The position numbers were made by a program, and so were the translations under genes. Positions 10,951 through 23,039 of a DNA stretch of 64,000 nucleotides are shown here, in pieces. Positions within the stretch are counted from its first letter, which is position 1; each line of letters starts with the position of its first letter. The notes beneath the pieces were generated by a model that made no database searches, was not told where the DNA came from, and saw only the letters and a program-made list of their open reading frames with translations. This stretch comes from Sphagnum compactum (taxonomy: Eukaryota; Bryophyta; Sphagnopsida; Sphagnales): assembly GCA_965153455.1 (NCBI GenBank), contig OZ234504.1, positions 6,386,001 to 6,450,000 of the forward strand. The letters are read 5' to 3'.

Positions 10951-12989
10951 ATTTGTCTACACAAAATAGAAACAAAACACACACACCCCTCAACCAAATG
11001 TGCTTGAGAGATAATATTGTGCACAAAATCTTGTATCAAAATATGATACTCATACACACTTTACTAAAGAAAACTTTCACTTCACCCAAAATAGGCAGCC
11101 ATTCTCTTTTTTTCATTTTGTATCGACCATGGCAATGAATGAAACATTCAAAATCTTCTCTTGCATGTTGATTTTGATGTTGGAAGATGGAATGGCAACA
11201 ATTGGATGGGATACCATGTCGACTAGGGATACAAGCAAAGTTGATGGCTTAGACACAAATGCATTTGGTGGATCTTTAGCATTGGAACTTGACCTCCCAC
11301 CTTCTTTTACTAGAGGTCTAAATGTTTCCATGGGGTCAACAAAATCATCATCCCCAAATCTCATTGAAGATTGTTCGCTAGGAACATCACTATGGTGCTT
11401 GATTTTCTTTGCATGATTGGCTACACTCAATGCCTCGTTAGTAAACACAACCTTTTCCTTTGATGCAATTTTGAATAACCAAATCCTCACTAGAGTTAGT
11501 TAATGTGAATCTTGGTTTTAGTTGCTCTCAAAAACACATTTATTGCAATGGAATCCTCGATTTTGGGCAATCAAAGTACCATGCACATTATGAGAAATGA
11601 TTGGAATCCCACTTAGCAACAACCTACTTTATGTAGATGGTGGTGGATGATTTTGGGTCCACCTTTTCCAAATACACTTGGGCATTTCCTTGATGCATCC
11701 AACAAACAACAAAACAAAGTTCAAGTATTTGAAATGCACAAGTAAAGAATCACCAAATTACATTGAAAAAAATATAAACAATGTAACATGGAGTGGGGAC
11801 CTTCTTCAAGCAAAAAAAACATAGGAACAAAGAAAATATGATTCCAAAATCAATGGAACATGGAGAAGATCATCTTCAAGGATTTCAAAATGAACCAATA
11901 ATTATTAAAACATGATCTGTTTCAATGCTTGAATTGATCCAACTTGCTTCTTCCATTTCTAACCTTTATGAATGTCATTTGTTTTATTGAATTCCTTTAA
12001 AAAGGCATGATCCCACAATTCTTCCCTCCAACTCTCAACGTAATCATCAAGTGATTGCACCACATGTCCCACCTCGATTGTTGGACCAATTCCCATTTGC
12101 AAAATTGTCTCCAATTCATCAAAGTTTCCTTTAGTAGTTTGTTTAAGCTATAGCTTTCCAAAAGAAAACATATCAAACTTCAATCCACGAATTACAACAA
12201 AAGAAAATAAATAAATAAGAAAAGTGATCCAAGATATTACCTAGGATTAGAAGGTGGATTTATGTAACCAGCAAGTGAATTCCAAATTGGATGTATTTGT
12301 TGGTGGCAACTTCAAACTCTTTCAAACCAATGGTTTAAATTTCCACCATTGTAACCACTATATGTCGTGTTCAAGTTCCACAAGACAAGGCACCAAAAGT
12401 TGCAATTTCTCCAATGTCATGTTAGGGCTACATAACATTAAAGTCATAATGGCTTTGAATTTCTTTCAAAAACTAGGGGCCTAAATTTGGAGGTAGTTGC
12501 TTGTTGAAGCAGGTGTCAAAAGATGCTTGCATGTTGTCAATGGTTATGTGCATCAATTCAACCATCACCTTTGGAGACCGGTCTATTTTTTCAAACATTG
12601 ATTCATGGTAGCGCTCGGAAACCAAGTCTACAACACTTGCAACCTCTTGTTACAAAGACACATGGAAATGTTTAACATGATTACCAAGGCAAAATTACAA
12701 CTGATCACAATGAACACAATGAATTGGCTTAATAATTGATAAAATTGTGAATGATTTTTTACACTATACAATTAGTCCTTTAATGTTTTGTGGGTGAGGA
12801 TGTACCAAGTACTAGGCCTTTTGGCCTCAAACTTTTGGTATGTTGAATCAAGGATAACACTTTTGAAATCAACTAAAGGAATTTGAATTTGCCCTATGCT
12901 TTGCATTCGATAAAAAACATGGTCAATTCATTGGACCTATAAAACAACAAAGGTTATATTAAACAAATTTTCTCTTACCTTCTAACATA
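10951..12989 (-). pseudogene. Degenerate middle part of a broken minus-strand gene (unknown)
   Basis: Several minus-strand stretches read like coding sequence but are cut by stops and frameshifts. One is a 125-codon frame at 11113-11490, rich in Ser, Lys and acidic residues (for example EQSSMRFGDDDFVDPMETF). Another is a segment near 12000-12130 reading ELETILQMGIGPTIEVGHVV, then SLDDYVESWREELWDHAFL. I do not recognise a domain. Its position between the DGNHR remnant (upstream on this strand) and the methylase-like remnant (downstream) suggests linker or middle-domain sequence of one gene of about 3 kb. This is inference. Confidence 0.3.
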
Positions 12990-13650
12990 ACCAAATGGAA
13001 GACCAAAAAATAAGTTCAAATCTCACTTGTTTAAATTTGTCATTTGTAAGCAATTTGACGACCCTTTCATGTTATCAAACACAATAAAGTCCATGTCCAC
13101 ATGCCAATTCTCTTCATTCTTGTGCACTCAATCAATATAAAGTAACCAAGCTTGAAGCCTATGATTGCCATCCCAAACAAAAAAATCTTATTGGATAGTT
13201 TTTTCAAATCTAGATCAGCCTAGAAATGTTCTTCAAACCTAATATTCTTTGCTTGTCAATGAATGTCCCATAAAATCATTACTTCAAGAATAACATACTC
13301 CTCAATTCCCTTGTTGTTTGTGGTATAAACATAAAATATTTTATCACCTTCCTTATAACCCATTTGGAAATTGTGTTGCATTTTCTTCATATCCAAAAGC
13401 AATGTGGGTCTCACAATAGGCATTGAGATCATTCTAAATAAAGGTTTGCATAATATGGCCTTACGTGAAAGGTGAATCTTGATTTGTGTTGTGAACACCT
13501 TATGATCTATTTGAACACAAATGATGTTGACATTTTCAAAGTTGACATCTTCATCATCAAGTCCATGTGTTCATCTTTAGATTGAAAATCTTTCAATTGG
13601 GATCCCATTCCTTCTCCAAGTACAAACTTGCCTTCCCCACCTCCAGACAT
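12990..13650 (-). pseudogene. Decayed DGNHR-motif (ParB/sulfiredoxin-like) coding remnant
   Basis: The minus strand reads, through frameshifts: NVNIICVQIDHKVFTTQIKI, HLSRKAILCKPLFRMISMPI, VRPTLLLDMKKMQ, GYKEGDKIFYVYTTN, then LKKLSNKIF and FVWDGNHRLQAWLLYID. A TGA at the next codon (Arg CGA expected) is followed by VHKNEENWHVDMDFIVFD. 'DGNHR' preceded by hydrophobic residues and followed by a helix is the signature style of the ParB/sulfiredoxin fold (DGxHR). The preceding 'R-P-x-L-x-L-D' and 'GY-x-x-GD-x-x-F-Y-V' fit one folded domain. The domain assignment is inference from motif shape. The reading frame is broken, so it is a pseudogene. Confidence 0.4.
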
Positions 13651-14699
13651 CTGAAATTGATTGTCTTAACATGTTTTAACATCGTAAACAAGTTTCAACC
13701 AAACGTGCAATTAAAAAAACCCAAATCAAAACATTCATAAACAAGTAATCAAAGATAGATATTTGGTGCATGTGCCTAGTAGTTTAAATATTCAAACCCA
13801 CAAATAGAAACATAAAAAAAATCACAACCAAGTCATTGAAGAAACCAAACAAGTAAAACACTATATGTATTTTTGGGTGTTCCCAATCAACCTACTAGTT
13901 GGATGTAATAAACATTAATAGAGGGCCCAAATAGAGAGTGTGGGTAATTCTAATGTTATTTCTCAATAGGCTTAAACATAATTCCAAGGGCTTATTGATT
14001 CAAGATACAAATTGCGTAGATGAGGAAGTGTATAGAGAAATGAAATGCATTCAAATGGGTCTAGGTCAAGATGCATAAGTTGTCACATAAGATTTAGCAG
14101 CAACCTCATTGAATATGTATTTTGGGCATACTCGTATCCTAGATGAACCCATGTTTATGTAAAATAAGTGGCATTTGTGAAGGCCACCACATACCTTCCA
14201 ATGTTAGAACTCATGTAGAATGCCCTTCTATGACACTCATATAAAACACTTTACTAGAATTAATAGCTGCAATTCTTATTCATCAGCATCATGATGGTGT
14301 GTGTTTGTGGGTATATATAAGGTTTATTATATCAATTAAGGCTTTGTTCAATTCAAGGGTTCAATTAGAACCACCACCATAGCAAGGGCACCGGCTGCAG
14401 AAAAAGATGAAGATCAGCCACATGATCTGGATGCAATTTTAAAAATAAGTCGACCAAAAGCATAAGTGAGAAAATGTTAGAAGAGGAGAGAGAATAGAAG
14501 ATGAAGAAGAAAGAGAACAGAAGTGGGAGATGAGAGAAAAAATGAAAAAAATTGTGTTTTTGATGATGACCTCAACACACATTTCCAAGACAAGAAGACG
14601 AAAAAGATGACAAGCAGGAGACGAGAAGAAGGATGCAAATGAGAAGAAAGAGAAAAAGTTCGACTGTCGTCAATGACAGCCCAGGTAAAAAACCCCAGA
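13651..14699. other. AT-rich intergenic sequence, no gene recognised
   Basis: No convincing coding frame was found. The last 250 bp become A/G-rich on the plus strand (agaagaggagagagaatagaag-like text at about 14470-14660) before the tandem array begins. Confidence 0.5.
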
Positions 14700-16010
14700 A
14701 TTGAAAACAAAACCCATCAGGAAAAAACCATGCCCCCACCCATGACGCCTTTACAAATAAACACAAACTTAATAGCGACAATGAGAAAAAAAAAGAAAAA
14801 AAAAAGCGATGGTGATGGCAATGGCAGTTGGAGGCCAATGCCATCGTTCGATTTACTAAAGATCTCATAGACTGTCGACAAACTACAGGCGCCATGGGTT
14901 TTGAACCACCCTCAGACACAACCACAGACAAGAAAAACAATGGCAGTAGCCATCGCCATCACCCGACTCACCACAATGAGAAGAAACTTTCACCCCCCCC
15001 GACTCTCCTGCAAACACAACGCCAACCAACGTTGGCAACGACGAGAAAAAAAAGAAAAAAAAAGAACAATAGTAGTGGTGCTCTGAGCGCCATCGCTGTC
15101 GCCCAGCTCACCCAAGCTCCAAGAAGATATCAAGCGTGTTTTTGAACCTCATTTGTCGATTGTTGTTGACGAAAGTCGACCAGCCATGGCGATGATGAAA
15201 AAAAAAAACGATGGCAGTCGCCATCACCTGATTCATCACAACAAGAAAAAAACATTTCTCCCACCCCACTCGTGACCTGTAAATACAACACCAACCAATG
15301 TTGGTAATGACGAGAAAAAAAGTAATGGCTGTGGCGGTCTGAGTGCCACCGCCATCGCCCAACTTACCTAAGCTTGATGAAGTTCTGGAGATCCCATGCA
15401 ATTGACATGATGCGTGCGACAAGCTCCTTTTTAGACACCAAAAAAAGCGATGGTAGTAGCCGTCGCCCGACTCATGACATTACTAACAAGGGGTATGTCA
15501 CACTGGGGCCTTGCCATTTACATTAAAAAGTATATTAAGGAAAAGAAGAATTATGGAAACTCAAATATTTCACCATGCCAAACTATACCTAATCTTCCAA
15601 AAATCCTCTTAAAGAAACCAAAATCCTTCAACATATTATAACTCTATAACTAATTTCAAGTTTCACACAAACGAAAATATCATCTTTCAAAAATCCTCAT
15701 ATAAAAATAGACCTATTATTTATTACCTAGGGGCCAAAATCCCTTAAGCTATTGTACTCTATAATGAATCTAAACACAATATCCTTGCCTACCAAGGCGA
15801 GGCCAATGAATACATCCCCTCCCCCCGTGACCTTCCTACATAAACAATGTTAACCAATATTGGCAACGACAAGAAAAAAAAAGAAAAAAAATGATGGGGG
15901 TGGTATCTAATGGCCATTTACTTAACTTACTTAACAATAGTCAACCACAGCCCCCAGAAATGATGGTTGAGTTGGCGACGATGAGGGAAAAAAAACAAAG
16001 AAAACAATGG
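14700..16010. repeat. Diverged tandem array, unit about 260-270 bp
   Basis: Each unit carries a purine tract after a ttggcaacgacgagaaaaaa-like anchor, and a block like 'cgatggcagtagccatcgcc' followed by '-gactcatcacaa-agaa'. Anchors lie near 14772, 15031, 15301 and 15860, with a partial one near 15971. Spacing is 259, 270 and 559 bp; the long gap equals one unit plus an inserted element of about 300 bp. The anchor lies next to an imperfect palindrome (ccaaccaacgttgg at about 15023-15035). Overlapping frames inside the array (such as 14828-15145) are repeat-derived. Confidence 0.75.
15480..15790 (+). mobile_element. Inserted dispersed repeat (copy 1)
   Basis: This roughly 300-bp segment interrupts one unit of the surrounding tandem array: the array sequence stops after 'cccgactcatgaca' and resumes near 15800 with 'catcccctcccccc'. 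A segment beginning tgtcacactggggccttgcc at 15496 recurs in inverted orientation at 55.44-55.61 kb. The two are identical for about 35 bases and clearly related for about 150. The element starts with TG like an LTR, and its far end (near 15780, ggcgaggcc) weakly mirrors its start, so a short TIR element is also possible. Exact borders and target duplication are unresolved. Confidence 0.6.
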
Positions 16011-17099
16011 CGACAACCATTTGCCAAATTCAGGTAAGGTTGAGGATGGGATAACACTCATGAGTTGACAATAAGTTGTAGGGGAATTGGTCTAACATTA
16101 GTTTCACTTACCTAAGGTTGATGAGCTTTTGTGTTCAAGGTTTTAGACAAGTTGCAAAGGTCATGTGCAAAAAGTGGACTAACCTTGAAACAATAACAAA
16201 AAGAAGAAGTATAAACATTCGTGTCAAATGTGTTTACAATGCACAATATGCGTGAAATGTATGAATCATGAATGAATGAATCTTGCATGATTTTCATTAC
16301 TAAATCGTGAGATGTTAAATTTGTGATGTGATGTTGAGTTATAGTCATATGTCAATAGTCAAAACCCTATAACACCCATTCTACCAACTTCCTTATTAGT
16401 AGCCCATGTTGGTTTTAGGAGGATGCCTTCCCTTTCTTTCGGGTTGTGGCCTCCAAGCTAATCTTCACATAGCCCTATCATACCAACCCCTAACTTGAAT
16501 GACATCTCCTCCCAAAATAGCACTTATCTGAACCAACCGGTTTCTTGCATGCCCAAACTCATGATAATAATCCAAGTGTGGTCGTGTCATCTCGCGCAAT
16601 TGTGACAAATTATGGGAAAGACTTAGCACATGATGGACTTCAAATGAAAGATCCATCATTACTTGAAAAACATATGTAAGTATCAAAACTTTGATCCATA
16701 GAAAGCCAATATTTTATGAAATCTTGCATTTTTGACTTTAATCATTTTGTTTATGTTCCTAACACATTAAGGTGTAGGTTTGTTGTATCAAAAATTAACA
16801 ATAGTATAACAACATTATGTAATCAATAACTATTGGATTCAAATATATAATTTTAGTTGCAATAAGTTGTAGGTTTGTTACAAAATACATGTTCAACAAA
16901 ATAACAACCACCAACTAGTTTAGACAACTAATTTATGGAGTTCATGATACAAATATAGCTCCACTTGATTAGTGTATTGTAGATGTGAACCATTTGTGTA
17001 GTTTGTATTTCTTGTTGCAATGAATTTTACATGTTTCCTAGTTTCGAGTTTAGTAAACTTGGATCAATTGTAGAGTTGCAAATTTGTAGAACATGACAA
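16011..17099. other. Intergenic sequence with an unrecognised open frame
   Basis: A 73-codon minus-strand frame at 16465-16686 has protein-like text (RPHLDYYHEFGHARNRLVQI), but I cannot place it in a family. It may be another transposon fragment. The rest is AT-rich without recognisable features. Confidence 0.4.
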
Positions 17100-17830
17100 A
17101 GGTTATACATGTGGAAAGAATCAATCCCAAAGCTAGATGTTCTACTCAAATTCCATGGTTTGTTCTTGCACGTTGGCGATAATAGTGAAGAATTTCATTA
17201 CCAATAGAGGTGGGACTAGCAAATCTACATTAAAATTTGTTGTATCAGGTGATTACTTGAAACTAATAATCTCCTTGCTTGACAACATTATCGACTACTT
17301 GTCTACATATGCACTTGATTTTTTTAGACTATGGTATACACACAACCATATATCAGAAAACGATTCATATATCACCCATCTTCATATGTGAGATATTGTA
17401 AAAATTGGGCAGAATAAAAAGGGAGTCAAAGGATAGTGTTATGAATTTTGTGAGGAAGAATTTCAAAGTGCCTTGCAATGTTCGGGAGATTTTAGTCCCT
17501 CTGCAAGATGTTAACCACTAGAGTGTAATTGTAATGAGTGTTTCCCATTTTATGCATTACGACCTTTTCAAGAGTGCCAGCATTTTCCAATCTAAAATAT
17601 GCACTGTTTTTTTGCAAAAATGTGGGCACCTAAGGTAAATTATCGGTGACACTTGAATAGAAGTGAACATTTTCAAAGAAAAGTTGGGTGTGGCTTGATA
17701 GACCACATCAACTATTAGATTGGGAGTGTGGGTTTTATGTTATGAAATTCATGACCAAATACTACAATGACATGTACCAAGACAATGCAACTAACATTAA
17801 CGTGTAGTTACCCTTATCCACACCACTATT
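17100..17830 (+). pseudogene. Decayed Ulp1-like cysteine protease (C48), transposon-type
   Basis: On the plus strand, near 17492-17560, the text reads LVPLQDVNH, stop, SVIVMSVSHFMHYDLFKS. This is the Ulp1 motif around the catalytic His (NHW; here the Trp codon is TAG at 17519-17521). At 17709-17760 it reads QLLDWECGFYVMKFM, then TKYYNDMYQDN. This is the family's Gln and catalytic Cys motif (Q-x-x-D/W-x-C-G-x-Y); the Cys codon is at 17727-17729. Ulp1 proteases remove SUMO, and copies are carried by Mutator-like and CACTA transposons in plants. Stops and frameshifts between the motifs show it is dead. It is convergent with the Mutator-like transposase remnant that ends near 19112, so the two may be the two genes of one old element. 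Confidence 0.65.
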
Positions 17831-19111
17831 TTTTTTGAATAATTGATTATAAGATTATTTACATCCTAAATCATGAAATATTTTATTGGTTGCAAGTCAC
17901 GTCAACTTGGTTTTCAAGTGATGATGTGATTGAAATGTGATGAATTCTAGTGTTCATGCAATAGTAGAGATGTTGTGTAGTTCGGATTTTGCAAACACAA
18001 GTTGGGTTGTTGATTTGGGATACGTAAATAGTGGTGGAACATTAGCGTCAACACAATCTATGAATGTTTCAAGATCTTGTAGAAGTGGTAGAACCAAGAA
18101 TTTTGTGTTTTATGCCAACTAATCGACAATAAAAACATAAACCTAGGATTGCAAATTTTTGCCCTGACATTTTGGAACCTTTGGAAATTGGATTTGTAGC
18201 AACAACATGATAATCAAACTTAGTAGACTACAATGGTAAAACAACTTTTTTTTTGCCTTGTCTTATTTTGTTGAAGTAGACATGTATTTAATGTGTTTGT
18301 GTTTGTATCAATAGATTCCACAAACATGATGTGCTTTTAGTTTGGAACCTTAGGTTATGACATTTCCCTTACTTGCATGTTTGAAACATGTTAGTAACCA
18401 TTGAAACCCCATACTTCAGCGGGTGGTCAATATGCATTATTTATTGTGCTACATAATAACATTGTGATTATATTTTTAGATTTTCAAAGTGATGTGTGCA
18501 TTGTGTCGTTATAGTCCAAGGGACAATTGCATTCTAAGGGGTGCTTCCCTACTTGGTATTTTGGGTTGTTCATGAAATGTCATCATTTGTTCAATTGCTA
18601 GTTCATGTCTTGTTTTAAATGCACATAGTTGACTCTCACATACTAACTTTACAATTGATTACAATATTCATAATTGCATAGTTGAATGGAAAAGCATGTG
18701 GTCCCACTTATTCATGATCTGTTCTCAATGCAATAGTGGTTATCATTGTAGCATGTGTTGTAGTAGTTTGAAGATTGTAAGTTATGCATTTATTGAACAT
18801 GTGTATACAAAGGTTGAAAGACCATCATGTTTGTAATGATGTGTTTGGAATAAACAAAAAATATTGAAATAAATTTGACACTTTACAATGTTTTGTAAGA
18901 TGTATAAAACTAAAAAATTTAAATTATGGTCTGGAATTTGGTGTTTGAAAATGAAAACCTTAAATGAAAACAATAGTTTAAAAATCAAAATCTTAGTCAT
19001 TTGCAAATACATATGCAAATTCACATTTGCTATTATGGAATTACTTGGGATCTAAATGCAGATGTGTTTAGTTGTTCTATCCTTTAGGTGATTATTTATT
19101 AACATGGGGTT
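17831..19111. other. AT-rich spacer between two decayed transposon genes
   Basis: No coding frame is recognised. The block lies between the 3' ends of the Ulp1-like and Mutator-like remnants and could be internal to one composite element. Confidence 0.4.
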
Positions 19112-21250
19112 TTAGGATTCCTCTATACCTTTTAAATGTGTTATCACCATGAGAAGATGGAAACAAAGGGTTGGGTCTATGTCAAAGTGTTCGAAACTAG
19201 CAATCCCTTTAGCTATCATGTCTTGTTGTTTGCCTCTCAACACCTTTAATGCTAAAAGTAAGTGTAGTTGTAGCATGGGAATTTCAAAGGTTGTGGTTTT
19301 TATGTCATTGAATACTTCGTCAATAAGGTCCCTTAGTCCAACACTTCTGTCCATGTTGTAATAATGAATGTCATCTCCAAACTACCAATGTCTTCATTTT
19401 TTTCTTGAATGTTAACTTCTTACATAGGTCATCACAAAGCATGTGTCTAGCTACTGCAAGACCTTTGTTAACTCCGTGGAATGTGCTTGTATCCCTAATA
19501 ATGGCACCATTAGGAATGTATAAGTGTAGCATTTTGTTTACCTTCATGACATGTTTGTATGTAATTCCTTATTGTGCAAATGGGCAATTGCATTACGGTT
19601 AGCCACTCGGATGATGGAACATGAATGGTCCATACTTTGGGTGTGTGGTTGATGGATGTCACAATGCAATGTCTTCCCCATCATGACATAACAATACATT
19701 GGATTCTATAATATCTCGAACTCTTAGCACAACTGAAGCAATAATGCCTTCTTGTTTCTTATTTCTCACATACCCGAAAAATCTACATTACATACAATAC
19801 CAACAATGAGTAAGAACATCGCCAACAAGATGAAAAATGAGCTAATCCATTTTACATTTAGTAAACATTTCTTTGGAAGCATAGAATATTCATTTTATGT
19901 TGCTATGGATTGATTCCACAACTATGTTGTGTCCCGCCCTACATGTGGAATGTTGCAATTGCCAATGAGCCACATTCCCACCTTATGCAACCAATGGTCT
20001 TTAAGGTATGCAATGAAGCGAGGTGCATTGGGGTAATTGGTTGCCATAATATCTATTTGTTGTTGTGCCCACAAAAGAAGATCATGATCCAATGGACAAG
20101 CTTGTAAATACATGATCTTCCCCAAAGTGGATAATATTCTTGTTCAGTCTTCCACACTTCCAGTTTTTTTACAACATTTTTGGCCCATGCTCTGCGCACA
20201 TGCCACAAACACAAAAAAACTTTGGCCCCTAGCCCAACATTAACATGGTGACACATCAACTATATTAATTAGTTTATGCAACAACCTAATAAATTACCTA
20301 TGAATGTTAACTAGTAAGGCATGAGCAGACCATGTTATGATGGAAAATAATATTTTGCAATAAAATAATTATTTGTGGCAAAATATGCTTAAATGCAACA
20401 AAGTATGCTCTAATAAACAATATTATTTTGTAACAAAACATGTTATGTTGAATTGATACTAATATGAAAAAAAGTTATTAATCTTCATGTTAAATAAAAA
20501 AATTGTGGATGCATTGTAATAAACAATGAATTTACATGGAATTATAGGTAAATTATACGAAATCAAATTTCAAAACATTGATTTTAGTTTGAGACAATAA
20601 TAACATTAAACATCCAATTGCTTAGCATACGTTTTGATAATGCTTGAAAACTGGGTAGAGGTCATTTTCTCGATTTTTTTCCAATGAAAATGAATGCAAC
20701 TGGGATCCCATTATGCTATTCATCGAACACCATTAGGGTGTACAAAAGGTATTGTGAATAACGTGGAGCTGACATTAATTACAATGTTGTAGAACCTTTT
20801 TATTTTGTGGCATTTCACACAATAAATAAAAGGTGTATTTACTTTGATTTGAATCAAATGTTGCATTGAAAGATATTAAGTTCCCATGCCAAAATTTTTG
20901 CATCATTTCCAACTGCCATGAAGTATAAATTCCCAATGTGAACAATGTGTCATCTTGGGTTTATAAATTGAGGTCCAAAAGGGCATGTTGAACATAATAA
21001 AAAATTAAATTAGGGATTTCTAGAACCCACATTTTGACATTGATGGGGTCCTTGGGGTGTTTCTACCACAATTCATCAATTTTCTTTTTTGCCAAGTTTT
21101 TCACATTGGACGAAAAAAAAAAAGGTGTCTTGGGTCACAAGTTCATTTCTCAATGCCATCTCTCTAACATGGGTCTTGTGATGAATCATTACTTGAGTTG
21201 GGGAAGCCTTGCCTTGTAAACCCCACCAGGCATGGTTTCATACCATTTAA
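19112..21250 (-). pseudogene. Decayed Mutator-like (MULE) transposase with SWIM zinc finger
   Basis: Read from high to low coordinate on the minus strand, the order is as follows. First ETMPGGVYKA near 21220. Then LYTLMVFDE, stop, HNGIPVAFIFIGKKS near 20690-20750, the MULE block where 'FD-x-W-x-NGIPVA' is typical. Then KVFLCLWHVRRAWAKNVVKK near 20160-20220. Then FIAYLKDHWLHKVGMWLIGN and IPHVGRDT at 19925-20020. Last CNCPFAQ, stop, GITYKHVMKVNKMLHLYIPN near 19525-19595, the SWIM finger (CxC...CxH, third Cys now Tyr). Transposases of this family cut and paste DNA; in plants the same fold gave FAR1/FHY3. Many stops and frameshifts make this copy non-functional. Terminal inverted repeats were not located. 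Confidence 0.75.
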
Positions 21251-23039
21251 CATCTAGGAACCTAAAACATGGTGGTAATTATTAAGCGCAAAATTAGCCA
21301 CCCCTAACACCTAGCTCTAAGCTATTCCCCCCTACCCCTTGGAGGACATCCGAGGGGTGTCATAGCTAAGCAATAAGCTTCTATATCTCTTTGTAAGAAT
21401 TTTTTTTATTCTAGCCCTTGTCTGAACTAGACATCAATCTCTTTCCTATCTACTATTTTGCCCTCCCCTATTCATACTATGATTACTCGAAACCTTAATC
21501 CAAGGAATTACAACCAAATACATAACCACACACACACACACAAATGGGAACAAAACTTTCACAAACTCAAGCTTTAAACTTTTTTAAAAAAAAAATTTAT
21601 AGTGGAGCTCTTAGTCCCTAGCAGGGTTTATCCTCTTCCAGCCAAGCTCCTACTCATACTTGGTAAAACATCTACTTGCCTTGAAGTAACACTACTTCCT
21701 CTTCTCCCTTCCTTTTCTAATTATTTCACTTCCTACCTTCAACCACGTTACTCTTCATTGCCTACTCCAACTCCTCCTTGAAATCCACTCTTTTTTCCCA
21801 CCTACTTTCTTGACTCCAACTTCAAAAGGGCAACCTTCTATCTCTTGTAGATTAACCAATCCTATTCACACATAACAAAATACCTTCCTTTTAGTAGCAA
21901 CTCTACTTCCTATCACTATTTTCCTTAAATTCCTCCCTTCTCCACTTCCAATCCCATTAACAATCACTACCTACTCAAGCTCTTCTTGACTAATGTTCTT
22001 CCTTCCTACTTCTCCTACTCACATAAAAGGGCGGACCTCTAGTTCTTCTCCTCTAGTCTCCCACCCCTCACCTAATTCAACTCTTCTTCCATTTTTACCC
22101 TTCTTTTGTTACACCAAACAACTACCCTTTGTACCTTCATTTTCCCCCACCTTTGAGTGGAACAATGCCTGAAATCTTCCTTTGAGCAACCACCATCCAA
22201 GCAAGCAATGCCTCCACCTCCATCTCCATTACTTTGTCTGGTGGGGTGTACCTTGGAAGCTCACCTTCCCATGATGTAGCAACCCCCCCTCCTTACCATT
22301 TTGCCTCTTCATGATGTGTCTAGCCCCCTACTAGCCTAAAATCATCAGCCTCATCATCATCCTTACTTCCCTTCATTCCTTCACACATTACTCATCACAT
22401 TGGGAGTTGGAAAAATGGTCAACAATGTTTTTTTCCACCTTGTTTCAAAAATAAGAAAGCATGGTCGTTGTCCTAACTTAACCTTAATTCCTGGCACCTT
22501 CCCAAAAACCACCTCCACGATAGTCATACTCTTACCCAGTAGACTTATCCAATCCAGTTAAAACAATAAAACCCTATCTTAACCTAATCCAACTAACCTA
22601 TTTCCACTTTATCCTATCCAAACCACCTTTTCCCTCATGGTCCATCCAAGATAAGATCCAACCCCCCTATCCTATCCCATGAACCCAAAGTTGCCCCAAA
22701 ACTCTATTGGCTAATTACCTAACCTTAACCAAAATTGGGTTAGGCTAAATAGGGCCCAATAATAACCAATCACATCTTTTCCATGTCATACTTGATGTTG
22801 CTTGTTTTTATGTTTTGCATTCAAAGATATTAGGTGACAAAGGTTTTGGTGCAAGTATGGTTGCTTTGCAATGAAAGTTTTTTTGACAATCGTGCTTAAT
22901 GGACATACTAGACATTGTTTTTGAAATATGAGTCTTCTGTCGTGACTATTGGCTACATTTCAGGAATTCCAACAAAATTTCCCTTTTTACTAGTTTTTTC
23001 ATTCCTTTGGTGATGTGTTTGCTTTTGTTGTGTAGAAGG
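21251..23039. other. Pyrimidine-rich one-sided tract and flanks
   Basis: From about 21600 to 22780 the plus strand is strongly C+T-rich with few G (text such as ttcctactcctccttg throughout). I recognise no gene on either strand. A (CA)n run sits at about 21528-21542. The remainder is ordinary AT-rich DNA. Confidence 0.6.

Noticed and set aside
14828-15145. 105-codon plus-strand frame rich in His, Arg and Lys
   Set aside because: It lies wholly within the 260-270-bp tandem array and changes with the repeat phase.
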